From Haloquadratum sp. J07HQX50 (GTDB taxonomy: Archaea > Halobacteriota > Halobacteria > Halobacteriales > Haloferacaceae), in assembly GCA_000416005.1 (NCBI GenBank), contig KE356563.1, forward strand, positions 1,432,175 to 1,438,517: a stretch of 6,343 bases of DNA, given 5' to 3'. The notes beneath the pieces are model-generated. The model saw only the letters and a list, made by a program, of their open reading frames with translations. It was not told the origin of the DNA and ran no database searches. Below are positions 6,227-6,343 of this stretch, one piece after another; within the stretch, counting starts at the first letter, position 1, and each line of letters starts with the position of its first letter. Made by a program: the position numbers and the translations under genes.

Positions 6227-6343
6227 ACACCTACTCACGCAGTACGTGCAAAAGAGTCACCGATTCAGTCTCTATGCTGCTCCTCGACAGTCAGTTGAGC
6301 TGTGTCTGAGAGAGTCAGAACGGAGCTTGTGGGCCTTCGTCGC
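6227..6343. other. Region upstream of the sulfatase-like gene; possible end of another minus-strand gene
   Basis: No complete gene fits in these 117 bases. On the minus strand, one frame is open from the right edge (6342) to a TGA at 6265-6267 and would encode 25 residues ending SVLTLSDTAQLTVEEQHRD. A second frame, open from the edge to a TAG near 6272, reads less like protein. If the first is real, it is the tail of a gene 38 bases upstream of the sulfatase-like ATG, in keeping with an operon and with the lack of a good TATA box. The stretch is too short to decide. Confidence 0.25.

Noticed and set aside
1..6343. CRISPR array, tRNA or rRNA gene, insertion sequence, defence or toxin-antitoxin system
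   Set aside because: No regular spaced repeats, cloverleaf, transposase or terminal inverted repeats were seen. The only mobile-type elements supported are the two inteins.

Overview
The window looks like chromosomal DNA from a haloarchaeon. The proteins are rich in Asp and Glu, the genes are archaeal in type (a family D DNA polymerase large subunit with inteins), and one start carries a TATA box at the spacing of a leaderless haloarchaeal transcript. By eye the G+C content is near one half. That is low for haloarchaea and, together with two inteins in one polymerase gene, makes a Haloquadratum-like organism my best guess. This is inference; no search was run.

Layout. Bases 1-2759 (+) hold the 3' part of the gene for DP2, the large catalytic subunit of archaeal DNA polymerase D. 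Its reading frame is open to the left edge, so the real start lies outside. Only about 250 of the visible residues are polymerase. The rest are inteins. The C-terminal part of one (intein A) ends at 512, directly before the catalytic CDGDED loop. A complete 498-residue one (intein B) lies at 600-2093. Between them is an extein of only 29 residues carrying the catalytic aspartates. The DP2 tail (2094-2756) keeps a zinc-ribbon motif and ends in a likely PCNA-binding peptide. A 210-base non-coding gap follows. Next come a HAD-superfamily phosphatase-like gene (about 2970-3656, +) and a ketopantoate reductase gene, panE (3712-4602, +), which has its own TATA box. A sulfatase-fold alkaline-phosphatase-superfamily gene (4685-6226, -) converges on panE with an 82-base gap. 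The last 117 bases hold no confident gene, but may contain the end of a gene upstream of the sulfatase-like one.

How they fit together. DP2 is a replication protein and panE serves coenzyme A synthesis. The HAD and sulfatase-like proteins have unknown substrates. I see no common pathway, so the genes appear to be neighbours rather than a system. The most notable biology is in the polymerase gene: two protein-splicing elements sit 29 residues apart around the active site. One ends in Lys-Gln instead of His-Asn. The other carries a homing-endonuclease domain that has lost an expected catalytic acid.
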